The notes under the pieces were generated by a model that made no database searches, had not been told where the DNA came from, and worked only from the letters and a program-made list of their open reading frames with translations. From contig USJW01000172.1 of the NCBI GenBank assembly GCA_900555045.1, positions 1 through 6,528 of the forward strand: a stretch of DNA of 6,528 bases, read 5' to 3'. Positions 1 to 5,335 of this stretch are shown one piece after another; position 1 is the first letter of the stretch, and each line of letters starts with the position of its first letter. The DNA comes from an uncultured Clostridium sp. GTDB taxonomy: Bacteria; Bacillota; Clostridia; Lachnospirales; Lachnospiraceae. A program made the position numbers and the translations under genes.

Positions 1-111
1 TGTACGTTATATACTTCCCGATATATAGAGTTTTTTACTGTTTCAAAATCCCTTTCATGCTCTAAATTTCCGTGTGCAGAGCAAAGGACCGCTCAGTCAT
101 CTCCACTATTT
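1..111. other. Downstream flank of the DUF4397 gene, no gene seen
   Basis: AT-rich stretch following the stop codon of the DUF4397 gene. I see no open reading frame with a ribosome binding site and no convincing intrinsic terminator. The only pairing near the stop is a 4-bp GAGC/GCTC stem at about 78-94, which is too weak to call. The gene may end without a simple hairpin, or its terminator may lie beyond the window. Confidence 0.5.
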
Positions 112-1008
112 CTAGTTGGAAACCACCATGGTTCTAAGGCCGTCCGCTGCGGTGGCGGCGTTGAAAATGTAGAGGGTGTAGGAGGTGTTGGCGCTCATGT
201 TGGCGGCTGCGGTGGCAACCGACACGCCCGGCATGGAGCCGGTTCTGGAGATATAGAGCTGGTACCAGCCGGGGTAGAAGCTGGTGTAAGGGGTGATCTC
301 CCGGTAGCGCACGTTGGTGAACGGCGTGTAGGTGCTGTTCTGGCTGCCGATGGACACGTCGAAGGGCCCCAGGTTTAGGGAGAGGTTTGCGACCCGCAGG
401 CAGCTGGTGCCGGAGGGGGCGTTGCAGGAAATGTCGGAAATCTCCATGATGTCCAGGCCGCTGGCCGTGTTGATGATGGCCACAGTCATGGAGCTGCCCG
501 CGCGGACGGTGATCTGCTTCTGGACGTACACGTAGCCGTTGGCGCCGGCGATGGTCACGGTCTGTCTGCCGCTGGTGGCCTGCAGGTAGTTGGACATGTC
601 CCCGTTTCCGAAGCGGCTCGCCACCAGCCAGTTGCCCAGGTAGACGAAGAAGGGCTGATAGCCGTTGGAGGCGTTTAAGAAGCGGACTCTGCCGAAGCTG
701 TTGTTGTCACAGGAGAAGCAGGGGAAGGTGACTCCCGGGATGATGGTCACGCTGCCGCCGGTTCCGGGGATGATGGGCCGGAAGATGGGGGGATTGCCGC
801 CCGCCACAGGGCCGCCCTCGCCGGGATTAGGGAGGGGGATCACCGGAGTGTTGGCGTCCGGTACAGAATTATTGCCGTCCGCCACGGGGCCGCCCTCGCC
901 GGGGTTGGGAAGGGGAATCACTGGAATCTGGGCATCGTTATCCACCGCGGTTGTGCTGACGATGGAGGGTTCGTCATTGTTGTCTAAATAGTAGGGCTGA
1001 CGATTCAT
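112..1008 (-). CDS. DUF4397 domain-containing protein with N-terminal Pro/Gly repeats
   Basis: Protein of 298 residues, biochemical role unknown. Residues 1-27 are polar. Residues 28-46 and 54-72 are two near-identical copies of a PVIPLPNPGEGGPVA unit, followed by a Pro/Gly/Ile stretch to about residue 93. A Cys pair (PCFSC, C97 and C100) precedes two tandem beta-rich segments: about 107-190 (starts GRVRFLNAS) and about 203-298 (starts CLRVANLS). They resemble the two halves of DUF4397, a domain of surface or secreted proteins. A second Cys pair, C195 and C203, lies between them. The start at 1008 is chosen because GTGAGGT sits about five bases upstream. The longer frame begins with GTG at 1137, has no clear SD and adds an unrelated N-terminus. 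No signal peptide or membrane helix is visible, which is odd for a surface protein; a spore-coat or non-classically exported role is possible but inferred. Family assignment is fairly sure, function is not. Confidence 0.85.
   Translation of the reverse strand: MNRQPYYLDNNDEPSIVSTTAVDNDAQIPVIPLPNPGEGGPVADGNNSVPDANTPVIPLPNPGEGGPVAGGNPPIFRPIIPGTGGSVTIIPGVTFPCFSCDNNSFGRVRFLNASNGYQPFFVYLGNWLVASRFGNGDMSNYLQATSGRQTVTIAGANGYVYVQKQITVRAGSSMTVAIINTASGLDIMEISDISCNAPSGTSCLRVANLSLNLGPFDVSIGSQNSTYTPFTNVRYREITPYTSFYPGWYQLYISRTGSMPGVSVATAAANMSANTSYTLYIFNAATAADGLRTMVVSN
793..849 (-). repeat. Tandem coding repeat, copy 2 (57 nt)
   Basis: Encodes residues 54-72 of the DUF4397 protein. By my count it matches the other copy at 871-927 at 49 of 57 bases. 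Most differences are at third codon positions, so the peptide is conserved while the DNA has drifted. The period between copies is 78 nt (26 residues). Copy number probably varies between strains (inference). Confidence 0.8.
871..927 (-). repeat. Tandem coding repeat, copy 1 (57 nt)
   Basis: Encodes residues 28-46 of the DUF4397 protein, with the same PVIPLPNPGEGGPVA core as the copy at 793-849. The Pro/Gly-rich unit looks like a flexible stalk or spacer ahead of the folded domain. Confidence 0.8.
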
Positions 1009-1033
1009 GTTGACCTCACTGTTTGATTGATTC

Positions 1034-1065
1034 AGTATAGTGTATTCAGGAAAGGAGGAAAGAGT
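1034..1065 (-). promoter_or_regulatory. Possible promoter of the DUF4397 gene
   Basis: On the minus strand a TATACT box (plus positions 1034-1039) lies 26 bases before the start codon, but no good -35 TTGACA-like hexamer is at 16-18 bases. The overlapping AATACACTA (1038-1046), with an AC at 1064-1065, resembles the mother-cell sigma-K pattern (mACm, 16-17 bases, CATAnnnTA) with one mismatch in the -10 part. Either reading is tentative. Confidence 0.3.
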
Positions 1066-1169
1066 GAATGGGAAATAAGAAAAAGATTGAGGGCGCGAAA
1101 GAAACGCGCGGGAACACAAAGAGGCGGGCGGGGCCACTGGGGCTGGTACGCGAAGCGCAGGGGCTAAAG

Positions 1170-1199
1170 GCCGGTGAGTGCCAAAGCCGCGGCACCGGC
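1170..1199. repeat. Inverted repeat, 7-bp stem
   Basis: GCCGGTG at 1170-1176 pairs with CACCGGC at 1193-1199. Inside, GTGCC/GGCAC offers a competing 5-bp stem, so two alternative folds are possible. CTA and TAG flank the outer arms and could extend the helix across an internal loop. Confidence 0.65.
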
Positions 1200-1207
1200 T
1201 CTAGTCG

Positions 1208-1222
1208 CGGAGAAATTCTCCG
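1208..1222. repeat. Short inverted repeat CGGAGAA-A-TTCTCCG
   Basis: Perfect 7-base arms around a single A. As RNA this gives a 5-bp stem with a 5-base loop. It is the second stem in the intergenic chain and lies 9 bases after the 1170-1199 stem. Confidence 0.65.
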
Positions 1223-1246
1223 AGTGTCGACACAGTCGCCACTCTG

Positions 1247-1275
1247 TAAAATTTATGGCGCTGCCATAAATTTTA
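1247..1275. repeat. Perfect 13-bp inverted repeat with 3-base loop
   Basis: The left arm TAAAATTTATGGC (1247-1259) is the exact reverse complement of 1263-1275, separated by GCT. It is AT-rich at the base and GC-rich at the tip, in a GC-rich neighbourhood. There is no U tract on either side (GTTGC follows on the plus strand, CAGAG on the minus strand), so it does not look like an intrinsic terminator. Confidence 0.85.
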
Positions 1276-1288
1276 GTTGCTGAAGGAT

Positions 1289-1341
1289 GAAATGACGATT
1301 TCCTCGTACAAGGGCTTTCAGCCCCTAAAAATCGCCATTTC
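1289..1341. repeat. Nested inverted repeat, two-level stem
   Basis: GAAATG-a-CGATTT (1289-1301) pairs with AAATCG-c-CATTTC (1329-1341): 12 of 13 pairs with one A/C mismatch in the middle. The enclosed segment carries its own 5-bp hairpin, GGGCT-ttc-AGCCC, at 1312-1324. The layout is more like a folded RNA or a cruciform element than a terminator. Confidence 0.75.
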
Positions 1342-1349
1342 TGCACTGC

Positions 1350-1368
1350 GGCGGAAGTGAATTCCGCC
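1350..1368. repeat. Inverted repeat GGCGGAA / TTCCGCC
   Basis: Perfect 7-bp arms at 1350-1356 and 1362-1368 around the 5-base loop GTGAA. It lies 8 bases after the nested stem. Confidence 0.7.
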
Positions 1369-1383
1369 TACGTGATTCCAGTT

Positions 1384-1401
1384 CGAGGCGCTTCGCCCTC
1401 G
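1384..1401. repeat. Inverted repeat, 7-bp stem with one bulge
   Basis: CGAGGCG (1384-1390) pairs with CGCCCTCG (1394-1401), leaving one C bulged and a 3-base loop CTT. The tip sequence at 1388-1396 is also the exact reverse complement of 1150-1158 near the left end of the palindrome chain. Confidence 0.6.
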
Positions 1402-1439
1402 AGCTCTCGACGCGAAAAATAACTTTGTCTACAATCTGA

Positions 1440-1467
1440 ACAGGGGGACCTTTTAAGTTCCCCCTGT
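1440..1467. terminator. 9-bp GC-rich hairpin, candidate terminator of the lipoprotein gene
   Basis: ACAGGGGGA (1440-1448) pairs with TCCCCCTGT (1459-1467) around a 10-base AT-rich loop. It lies 122 bases downstream of the lipoprotein stop codon in the minus direction. Only a weak T run follows on either strand, so termination is plausible from stem strength but not from a U tract. It may work in both directions or belong to the palindrome chain. Confidence 0.45.
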
Positions 1468-1588
1468 CTGCCTTTATCATACACATATTTGCAATCTTCC
1501 ATACGAACACGGCTGCAGCGGTCAACGGACTGCGCGGCGCAGGGCTCTATGCCCGGCCACCGTTTCCGGCTGTACGCTCCCCCTCATT

Positions 1589-2968
1589 TTAAGGCTGTCC
1601 GCCCGCTCCAACTTCTGTCGCGTTCTTGGCTCCAGCTTCAACTCCCGCCGCGCCCTCATCTCCCGATCCCGCCTCTGACGTCATCTCAGCCGCAACCTGG
1701 CTCTCCTTTGCGGCGCGCTCCTCGGCTGCCCGGGATTCTTTAATGCGCTCGTCCTCCCTGGCTGCCTCCTCCGGCGTGCGCAGGCCGCCATAGTGGTAGG
1801 ATACCCCCGCATCCCACAGCAGCCACTCGTCATAGCCCGCGTCGTACACCGCCTGGATCTGGGCGCGGACCTGCTCATCCCCGTAGTCGATGTGATTCTT
1901 CAGATAGGAGGCGGTGAAATCCTGCAGCCACGGCCGCACGATGGCCTTCCTGCCCTCGCTCTCCCCCGCGGCCAGCGCCTCTTTAGAGCCCTTCAGCGCG
2001 TTGAGGATGGTGTCATATGGCTGCATGTCCGGGTGCTCGATGCCGAAATTCCCATCCCCATAGTGGGAGGGGTAAATCATGGGACACAGATAATCCAGGT
2101 GCTTTGCCATCTCCCCGTAGTCCTGCCCCACGGCCTCGGCGTCCTCGCCGCTGCGGATGATGGTCCCGAACACGTCGGCCGACACATTGAGGCCTTCCCT
2201 GGCCAGCTGGTCGTAGGCGTAGGTGATGAACTCCGTGATGGTCTCCTCCTTGCTGCGGCCCTTTGTGTCCGCCTCGTCGAACACCACATCCTTCATGGTC
2301 TTGTCCACCGCAAAGCGGATGTAGTCGAACTGAATCTCGGAGAAGCCGATCTCCCCGGCCTTCTTCCCCACCTCCACCAGGTAGTCCCAGACCTCCTGCC
2401 GGTAGGGGTTGACCCAGGCCAAACCCTTGTTGTCCCGGTAAATGCTCCCGTCCGCCACGTGCAGGCTCCACTCCGGCTTCTGCTCCGCCAGATACGGATC
2501 CCTGAACGCCACCACGCGAGCGATGGGATAAATGTTGTGCTCCTTCAGCTTTTGAATCAGGGCCGGCATGTCCCTTATAAACACCTTGGTTGCCCCGATC
2601 TCATTGACGGTGGGCGCGTCCATGGCGAAGGTAATCCGCCCCTGGTCGTCCTTCACATCGATGACCATGGCGTTTAATTCCGTCTGGTCCATCTGCTCGA
2701 TAATTCGGTCAATCATATCACCGGTGCCCGCCACATAGGCCGAGACATAAATTCCTTTTACCTTCACGCGCTCCCGCTCCGGGTAGTTGGAGATCGAGAT
2801 GGCTGCCTCCTCGGCTTCCTCCGTCTCGGCCTCCGTGCTCTCATCCGCCGCAGAAGACTCTGCCTGCGTTTCACTGGCCTCTATGTCTGGGATATCCTCC
2901 ACCGGTTCGTATCGGGTGCAGCCGGTCAGCGCGAGTGCAAGCACGCCTGCCGCTATCCACTTTCTCAT
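1589..2968 (-). CDS. Lipoprotein with putative glycoside-hydrolase-like domain (PF13200 / DUF4015 type)
   Basis: Protein of 459 residues, predicted to be anchored to the outer face of the membrane. Residues 1-16 form a lipoprotein signal peptide, and the lipobox ALTGC puts the lipidated Cys at 17. An acidic Glu/Ala/Ser linker (about 21-60) precedes the barrel domain (about 68-395). Visible motifs are VKGIYVSAY (69-77), VIDVKDDQG (102-110), ARVVAFRDP (150-158), WVNPYRQEVWDY (185-196), IQFDYIRFA (212-220; the family usually ends this in P), SADVFG (263-268), CPMIYPSHY (295-303) and EWLLWDAG (381-388). These fit the DUF4015 putative glycoside hydrolases, which have a TIM-barrel-like fold; substrate and catalytic residues are not established to my knowledge. 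Residues 397-459 are a Glu/Ala-rich, probably disordered or helical tail. The start has AGAGGT about six bases upstream. It is flanked by its own promoter and a candidate terminator, so it is probably monocistronic. A cell-wall or polysaccharide role is inferred. Confidence 0.9.
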   Translation of the reverse strand: MRKWIAAGVLALALTGCTRYEPVEDIPDIEASETQAESSAADESTEAETEEAEEAAISISNYPERERVKVKGIYVSAYVAGTGDMIDRIIEQMDQTELNAMVIDVKDDQGRITFAMDAPTVNEIGATKVFIRDMPALIQKLKEHNIYPIARVVAFRDPYLAEQKPEWSLHVADGSIYRDNKGLAWVNPYRQEVWDYLVEVGKKAGEIGFSEIQFDYIRFAVDKTMKDVVFDEADTKGRSKEETITEFITYAYDQLAREGLNVSADVFGTIIRSGEDAEAVGQDYGEMAKHLDYLCPMIYPSHYGDGNFGIEHPDMQPYDTILNALKGSKEALAAGESEGRKAIVRPWLQDFTASYLKNHIDYGDEQVRAQIQAVYDAGYDEWLLWDAGVSYHYGGLRTPEEAAREDERIKESRAAEERAAKESQVAAEMTSEAGSGDEGAAGVEAGAKNATEVGAGGQP

Positions 2969-3087
2969 ACGTAACCTCTGTCTTTCTCAAATATTCAATT
3001 ACGCCCTGCCGGGCATGTTATCTATATTCAAAAGGCAAACGCCTGTATTTTCAAAGCGGATTATGGCCCCATCCGTCGTTTCCCACT

Positions 3088-3116
3088 ATAATAGCACAGT
3101 TTTTCCATTTTGTACA
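3088..3116 (-). promoter_or_regulatory. Probable sigma-A promoter of the lipoprotein gene
   Basis: On the minus strand TGTACA (3111-3116; four of six to TTGACA) is 17 bases from TATTAT (3088-3093; five of six to TATAAT). Transcription would begin near 3081, giving a leader of about 110 bases. I recognise no riboswitch in that leader. Confidence 0.5.
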
Positions 3117-3245
3117 TGAAAATATGACAAATCCATTACGAAATCATTAATTTCTCCCACATTTCTGTTAAAAAAAGGAGTTTTCCAGCTGTCCGCCGCC
3201 ACAAAAGTGGGAAAGCGCCGCAGATCCCACCTCACTTTCGCGCAG

Positions 3246-3274
3246 AAAAATCTCCCCCGCATTGGGGGAGATTT
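3246..3274 (-). terminator. Intrinsic terminator of the UxuB-like gene
   Basis: Perfect 11-bp stem (arms 3248-3258 and 3264-3274, GGGGGAGATTT type) with a 5-base loop. On the minus strand it is followed by five T at 3246-3250. It starts 27 bases after the TAA of the UxuB-like gene and separates that gene from the lipoprotein gene. Confidence 0.9.
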
Positions 3275-3300
3275 AAACAAATCACTGTTTTACTATGCGA

Positions 3301-4920
3301 TTACGCCTCCGCGAGATGTCTCTCTAAGGTGGCTCTCACAGCGCCGGGGCCGGCGATCAGCTCGGTGAAGATTCCCTCCACGGTCTCGCCCAGGCCAACC
3401 TCATACAGGTTGACGCCGAAGATCTTGGCGTTGCTTAAGATCGGCTCCAGAACCTTGTGCACGTCGCAGCTCTGGCCCAGCTTCACATCCTTCAACAGCT
3501 CGGCCATGGACTCGTACATGGGATCCGGGCTGACGGTGAAGGTGTTGCCCTGATCGTCCACGCCCATCAGGTAACGGCACCATCCGGCCTGCACCATGGG
3601 GATGAACTTTAAGTCGGACACGGAGAGCTCAGGTCTCGCCGCATACTCCTTGATGGTCTCGCCGAAGCGGATGGACAGCTTCTGGGAGGTATCGCAGGCA
3701 ATTCTCTGGGGCGTATCCGGCATGAAGGGGTTGGGCACGCGGATCTGCAGAACCTCGTCGATAAACTTCTTGGGGGAGAGGATGCCCGGGTCAGTCACAA
3801 CCGGCAGGCCCTCCTTGTAGCCGATGATCTCCACCAGCTTCACCAGGTCCGCGTCCTTCATCTCCTCGCTGATCTTGGTGTAGCCCAGCAGGCAGCCGTA
3901 GATCGCCAGGGTGGTGTGCAGCGGGTTTAAGCAGGTGCAAACCTTCATGCGCTCCACCTTCTCAACCGTCTCGCGGGTGGTGAACATCACGCCGGAATTC
4001 TCCAGGGCCGGACGGCCGTTGGGGAATGCGTCCTCAATCACCAGGTACTCAATCTCCTCCGCGTTCACGAAGGGAGCCACGTAGGTGTTCTTGCTGGTCA
4101 CGATGCTCTCGGTGTCCGTAAAGCCTACCTCCTCCAGCATCTTCTTCACGCTGTCGTCCGGTCTGGGGGTAATCTTGTCGATCATGCTCCAGGGGAAGGA
4201 CACGCATGCGGGGTTCTCGATGTAGCCTAAGAAGCCCTCCTCAGCCAGACCTCTCTTGGTCCACTCTGCCGCGTAGGCGTGCACCGCCGCGTAGAGCTTG
4301 TCTCCGTTGTGGGAGCAGTTGTCCATGCTCACCATGGCCACCGGCAGCTTGCCGTTCATGTAGCGGTGGTAGCACAGAGCCGCCAGCTTGCCGATGTAGC
4401 TGTCCGCGCGCTCAGGGCCGGCCTCAAAGTCGGCGGTCACGTCCGCACGGTAGCTGCCGTCCGCCCCGGTCAGGCTGTAGCCCTTCTCGGTGATGGTGAA
4501 GCTGACCATCTGCAGGGTCTTGCTGGCAAAAATATCCTTCAAGCGGTTCCAGTCGGCCTCATCATGGCGGTCCACGGTCAGAGACTCCGCCAGGCTCGCG
4601 ATCAAGGTCTTCTCGATGGTTCCGTTGGCCTTCAACGTCACCAGCAGGCTTAAGTCATCCTGAGGACGGTACGCCTTCTTCACGATCTCGTAGTCGTAAC
4701 CCTCCGCCACGATGATTCCGGTCTTCTCGATGCCCTCGTTCAGCAGCTTCTGCTGAAGGGCAGCCGGGAATGCGCGGAAAATATTTCCGGCACCGAAGTG
4801 TATCCACTGGGGAGTCTTCGCAGTCTCCGCCTTCATGGCCTCACGGTCAAACTTCGGAAGCTCGATCCCCGCCTTCTCCCAAACACTCTTGTCTTTCAAT
4901 TCACTGTCCAGTAAACGCAT
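3301..4920 (-). CDS. uxuB: Mannitol dehydrogenase family oxidoreductase, probable fructuronate reductase (mannonate dehydrogenase)
   Basis: A 539-residue cytoplasmic NAD(P)-dependent polyol/sugar-acid dehydrogenase. The expected reaction is D-fructuronate to D-mannonate in hexuronate catabolism. The N-terminal Rossmann domain carries the dinucleotide loop HFGAGNIFRAF (41-51), then VSMDNCSHNG (197-206) and FPWSMIDKITPR (242-253), both typical of the family. The C-terminal helical domain has KVCTCLNPLH (326-335) with the Lys, Asn and His expected in the active site (K326, N332, H335). It is longer than E. coli UxuB (about 486 residues) and, from memory, similar in length to Thermotoga-type UxuB. 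The start at 4920 is chosen because AGGAGG lies eight bases upstream; the frame stays open to 4986 but overlaps the promoter. It stands alone, with own promoter and terminator, and no uxuA, isomerase or kinase is in the window. Tagaturonate, mannitol or arabinitol specificity cannot be excluded. Confidence 0.85.
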   Translation of the reverse strand: MRLLDSELKDKSVWEKAGIELPKFDREAMKAETAKTPQWIHFGAGNIFRAFPAALQQKLLNEGIEKTGIIVAEGYDYEIVKKAYRPQDDLSLLVTLKANGTIEKTLIASLAESLTVDRHDEADWNRLKDIFASKTLQMVSFTITEKGYSLTGADGSYRADVTADFEAGPERADSYIGKLAALCYHRYMNGKLPVAMVSMDNCSHNGDKLYAAVHAYAAEWTKRGLAEEGFLGYIENPACVSFPWSMIDKITPRPDDSVKKMLEEVGFTDTESIVTSKNTYVAPFVNAEEIEYLVIEDAFPNGRPALENSGVMFTTRETVEKVERMKVCTCLNPLHTTLAIYGCLLGYTKISEEMKDADLVKLVEIIGYKEGLPVVTDPGILSPKKFIDEVLQIRVPNPFMPDTPQRIACDTSQKLSIRFGETIKEYAARPELSVSDLKFIPMVQAGWCRYLMGVDDQGNTFTVSPDPMYESMAELLKDVKLGQSCDVHKVLEPILSNAKIFGVNLYEVGLGETVEGIFTELIAGPGAVRATLERHLAEA

Positions 4921-4972
4921 AACCTTTTCCTCCTGATCTATGTTGCTATGACTGCCTGTTTCTGATGGTCTT

Positions 4973-5001
4973 ATCATACCACCCATCCGTCAGGATATCC
5001 A
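4973..5001 (-). promoter_or_regulatory. Probable extended -10 promoter of the UxuB-like gene
   Basis: On the minus strand TATGAT (4973-4978) is preceded by TGG, making an extended -10 element, with a weak -35 TGGATA (4996-5001) at 17 bases. Transcription would begin near 4966, giving a leader of about 46 bases to the start at 4920. An imperfect palindrome, TGGT-N8-ACCA, covers the -10 and could be an operator. Confidence 0.5.
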
Positions 5002-5072
5002 TATCTGTTTTTGTTGATTACATTGCAAAAGTTGTGCTGTATGCCTTTTCCGCCCCCCGCGCCCCGCGCACC

Positions 5073-5104
5073 AAAAAAGCCGGGACGCTTTTTGCGTTCC
5101 CGGC
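5073..5104 (-). terminator. Strong intrinsic terminator of the small-peptide gene
   Basis: On the minus strand GCCGGGAACGC pairs with GCGTCCCGGC (one bulged A) around a loop of five A, followed by six T (5073-5078). It begins 17 bases after the TAG of the 49-residue peptide gene. Confidence 0.92.
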
Positions 5105-5121
5105 CATGCTCTGAGCTAAGC

Positions 5122-5271
5122 CTACTGCTGCTCACAGGATATACGGCATACCATCTCCTGGGTTTCCATCGGCTCCAAAACCTGCGCTTCCACCGCCGAC
5201 GCGTTGAACAGAACCAACACCGCCGCCAGCATAAACCAGGCCAGGCCTCCCAGTATCTTCCGAATTTTCAT
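5122..5271 (-). CDS. Small exported or membrane peptide, 49 residues, unknown function
   Basis: I do not recognise the family. Residues 1-5 are basic (MKIRK), 6-22 form a hydrophobic helix, and ASAVEA at 24-29 looks like a signal-peptidase site. Cleavage there would release about 20 residues that are acidic in the first half and end with C42-x3-C46 and Glu-Gln-Gln. If uncleaved, it would be a single-pass membrane peptide with the Cys pair outside. The start at 5271 has AGGAG four bases upstream and another AGGAGG further up. An in-frame ATG at 5295 with its own GGTGAGG would add eight residues (MNPGGRSS) and is the main alternative. Its own perfect TATAAT promoter and strong terminator bracket the frame tightly, which supports a real small gene. 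It lacks a recognisable AgrD-type motif or a leader/protease pair nearby. A precursor peptide, toxin-like peptide or small envelope protein are all possible. Confidence 0.7.
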   Translation of the reverse strand: MKIRKILGGLAWFMLAAVLVLFNASAVEAQVLEPMETQEMVCRISCEQQ

Positions 5272-5335
5272 ACTACTCCTGCCTCCTGGATTCATAAGCC
5301 TCACCTTTGAGTTGCTTACCCTATGTCCGACTAAC

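Larger units (their letters stand above)
1009..1588. other. 580-base intergenic region dominated by inverted repeats
   Basis: No credible gene. The short frames here on both strands read through palindromes and resemble no protein I know. Positions about 1090-1467 carry a dense chain of inverted repeats, listed individually. Minor stems not listed separately are GCGCG/CGCGC at 1093-1109, GTGTCGACAC at 1224-1233 and GAGTG/CACTC at about 1222-1243. Positions 1468-1588 follow the lipoprotein gene and contain only a small CTGCGC/GCGCAG dyad. The region could be an untranslated RNA, a palindromic repeat element or the remnant of one. Confidence 0.6.
2969..3300. other. Intergenic region between the UxuB-like gene and the lipoprotein gene
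   Basis: Holds the terminator of the UxuB-like gene (3246-3274) and a probable promoter of the lipoprotein gene (3088-3116). Otherwise I see a 6-bp dyad GTGGGA/TCCCAC at 3207-3230 and a run of seven T on the minus strand at about 3171-3177 with only a 3-bp GGA/TCC stem before it. A 64-residue frame at 3086-3280 has no ribosome binding site, overlaps both control elements and resembles no protein I know. Confidence 0.6.

Noticed and set aside
1009..1137. N-terminal extension of the DUF4397 gene to a GTG at 1137
   Set aside because: The extension would overlap the likely promoter, has no clear SD at the GTG, and gives a non-family N-terminus. The ATG at 1008 has GTGAGGT at correct spacing.
1068..1283. 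Plus-strand 71-codon frame with a good AGGAGG nine bases before ATG
   Set aside because: The frame runs through several of the palindromes, has no plus-strand promoter I can support, and its sequence resembles no protein. The purine run is explained as chance in a pyrimidine-rich minus-strand leader.
1090..1467. CRISPR array or integron attC-like array
   Set aside because: The stems differ in sequence and length, there is no constant direct repeat with regular spacers, and no cas or integrase gene is present.
1793..2677. Plus-strand 294-codon open frame
   Set aside because: It lies entirely antisense to the lipoprotein gene, whose motifs and signal peptide are clear. Long antisense frames are expected in GC-rich coding DNA. 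It lacks a convincing ribosome binding site and family match.
3086..3280. Minus-strand 64-codon frame between the UxuB-like and lipoprotein genes
   Set aside because: It overlaps a clear terminator at one end and a promoter at the other, has no ribosome binding site and has no recognisable sequence features.
4279..4653. Plus-strand open frames opposite the UxuB-like gene
   Set aside because: They are antisense to strongly conserved dehydrogenase motifs and show no independent start signals or recognisable domains.
5122..5271. AgrD-type autoinducer or SCIFF-type precursor peptide
   Set aside because: The peptide lacks the AgrD-like C-terminal charged motif and the many cysteines of SCIFF. 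No AgrB, radical SAM maturase or transporter gene is adjacent.
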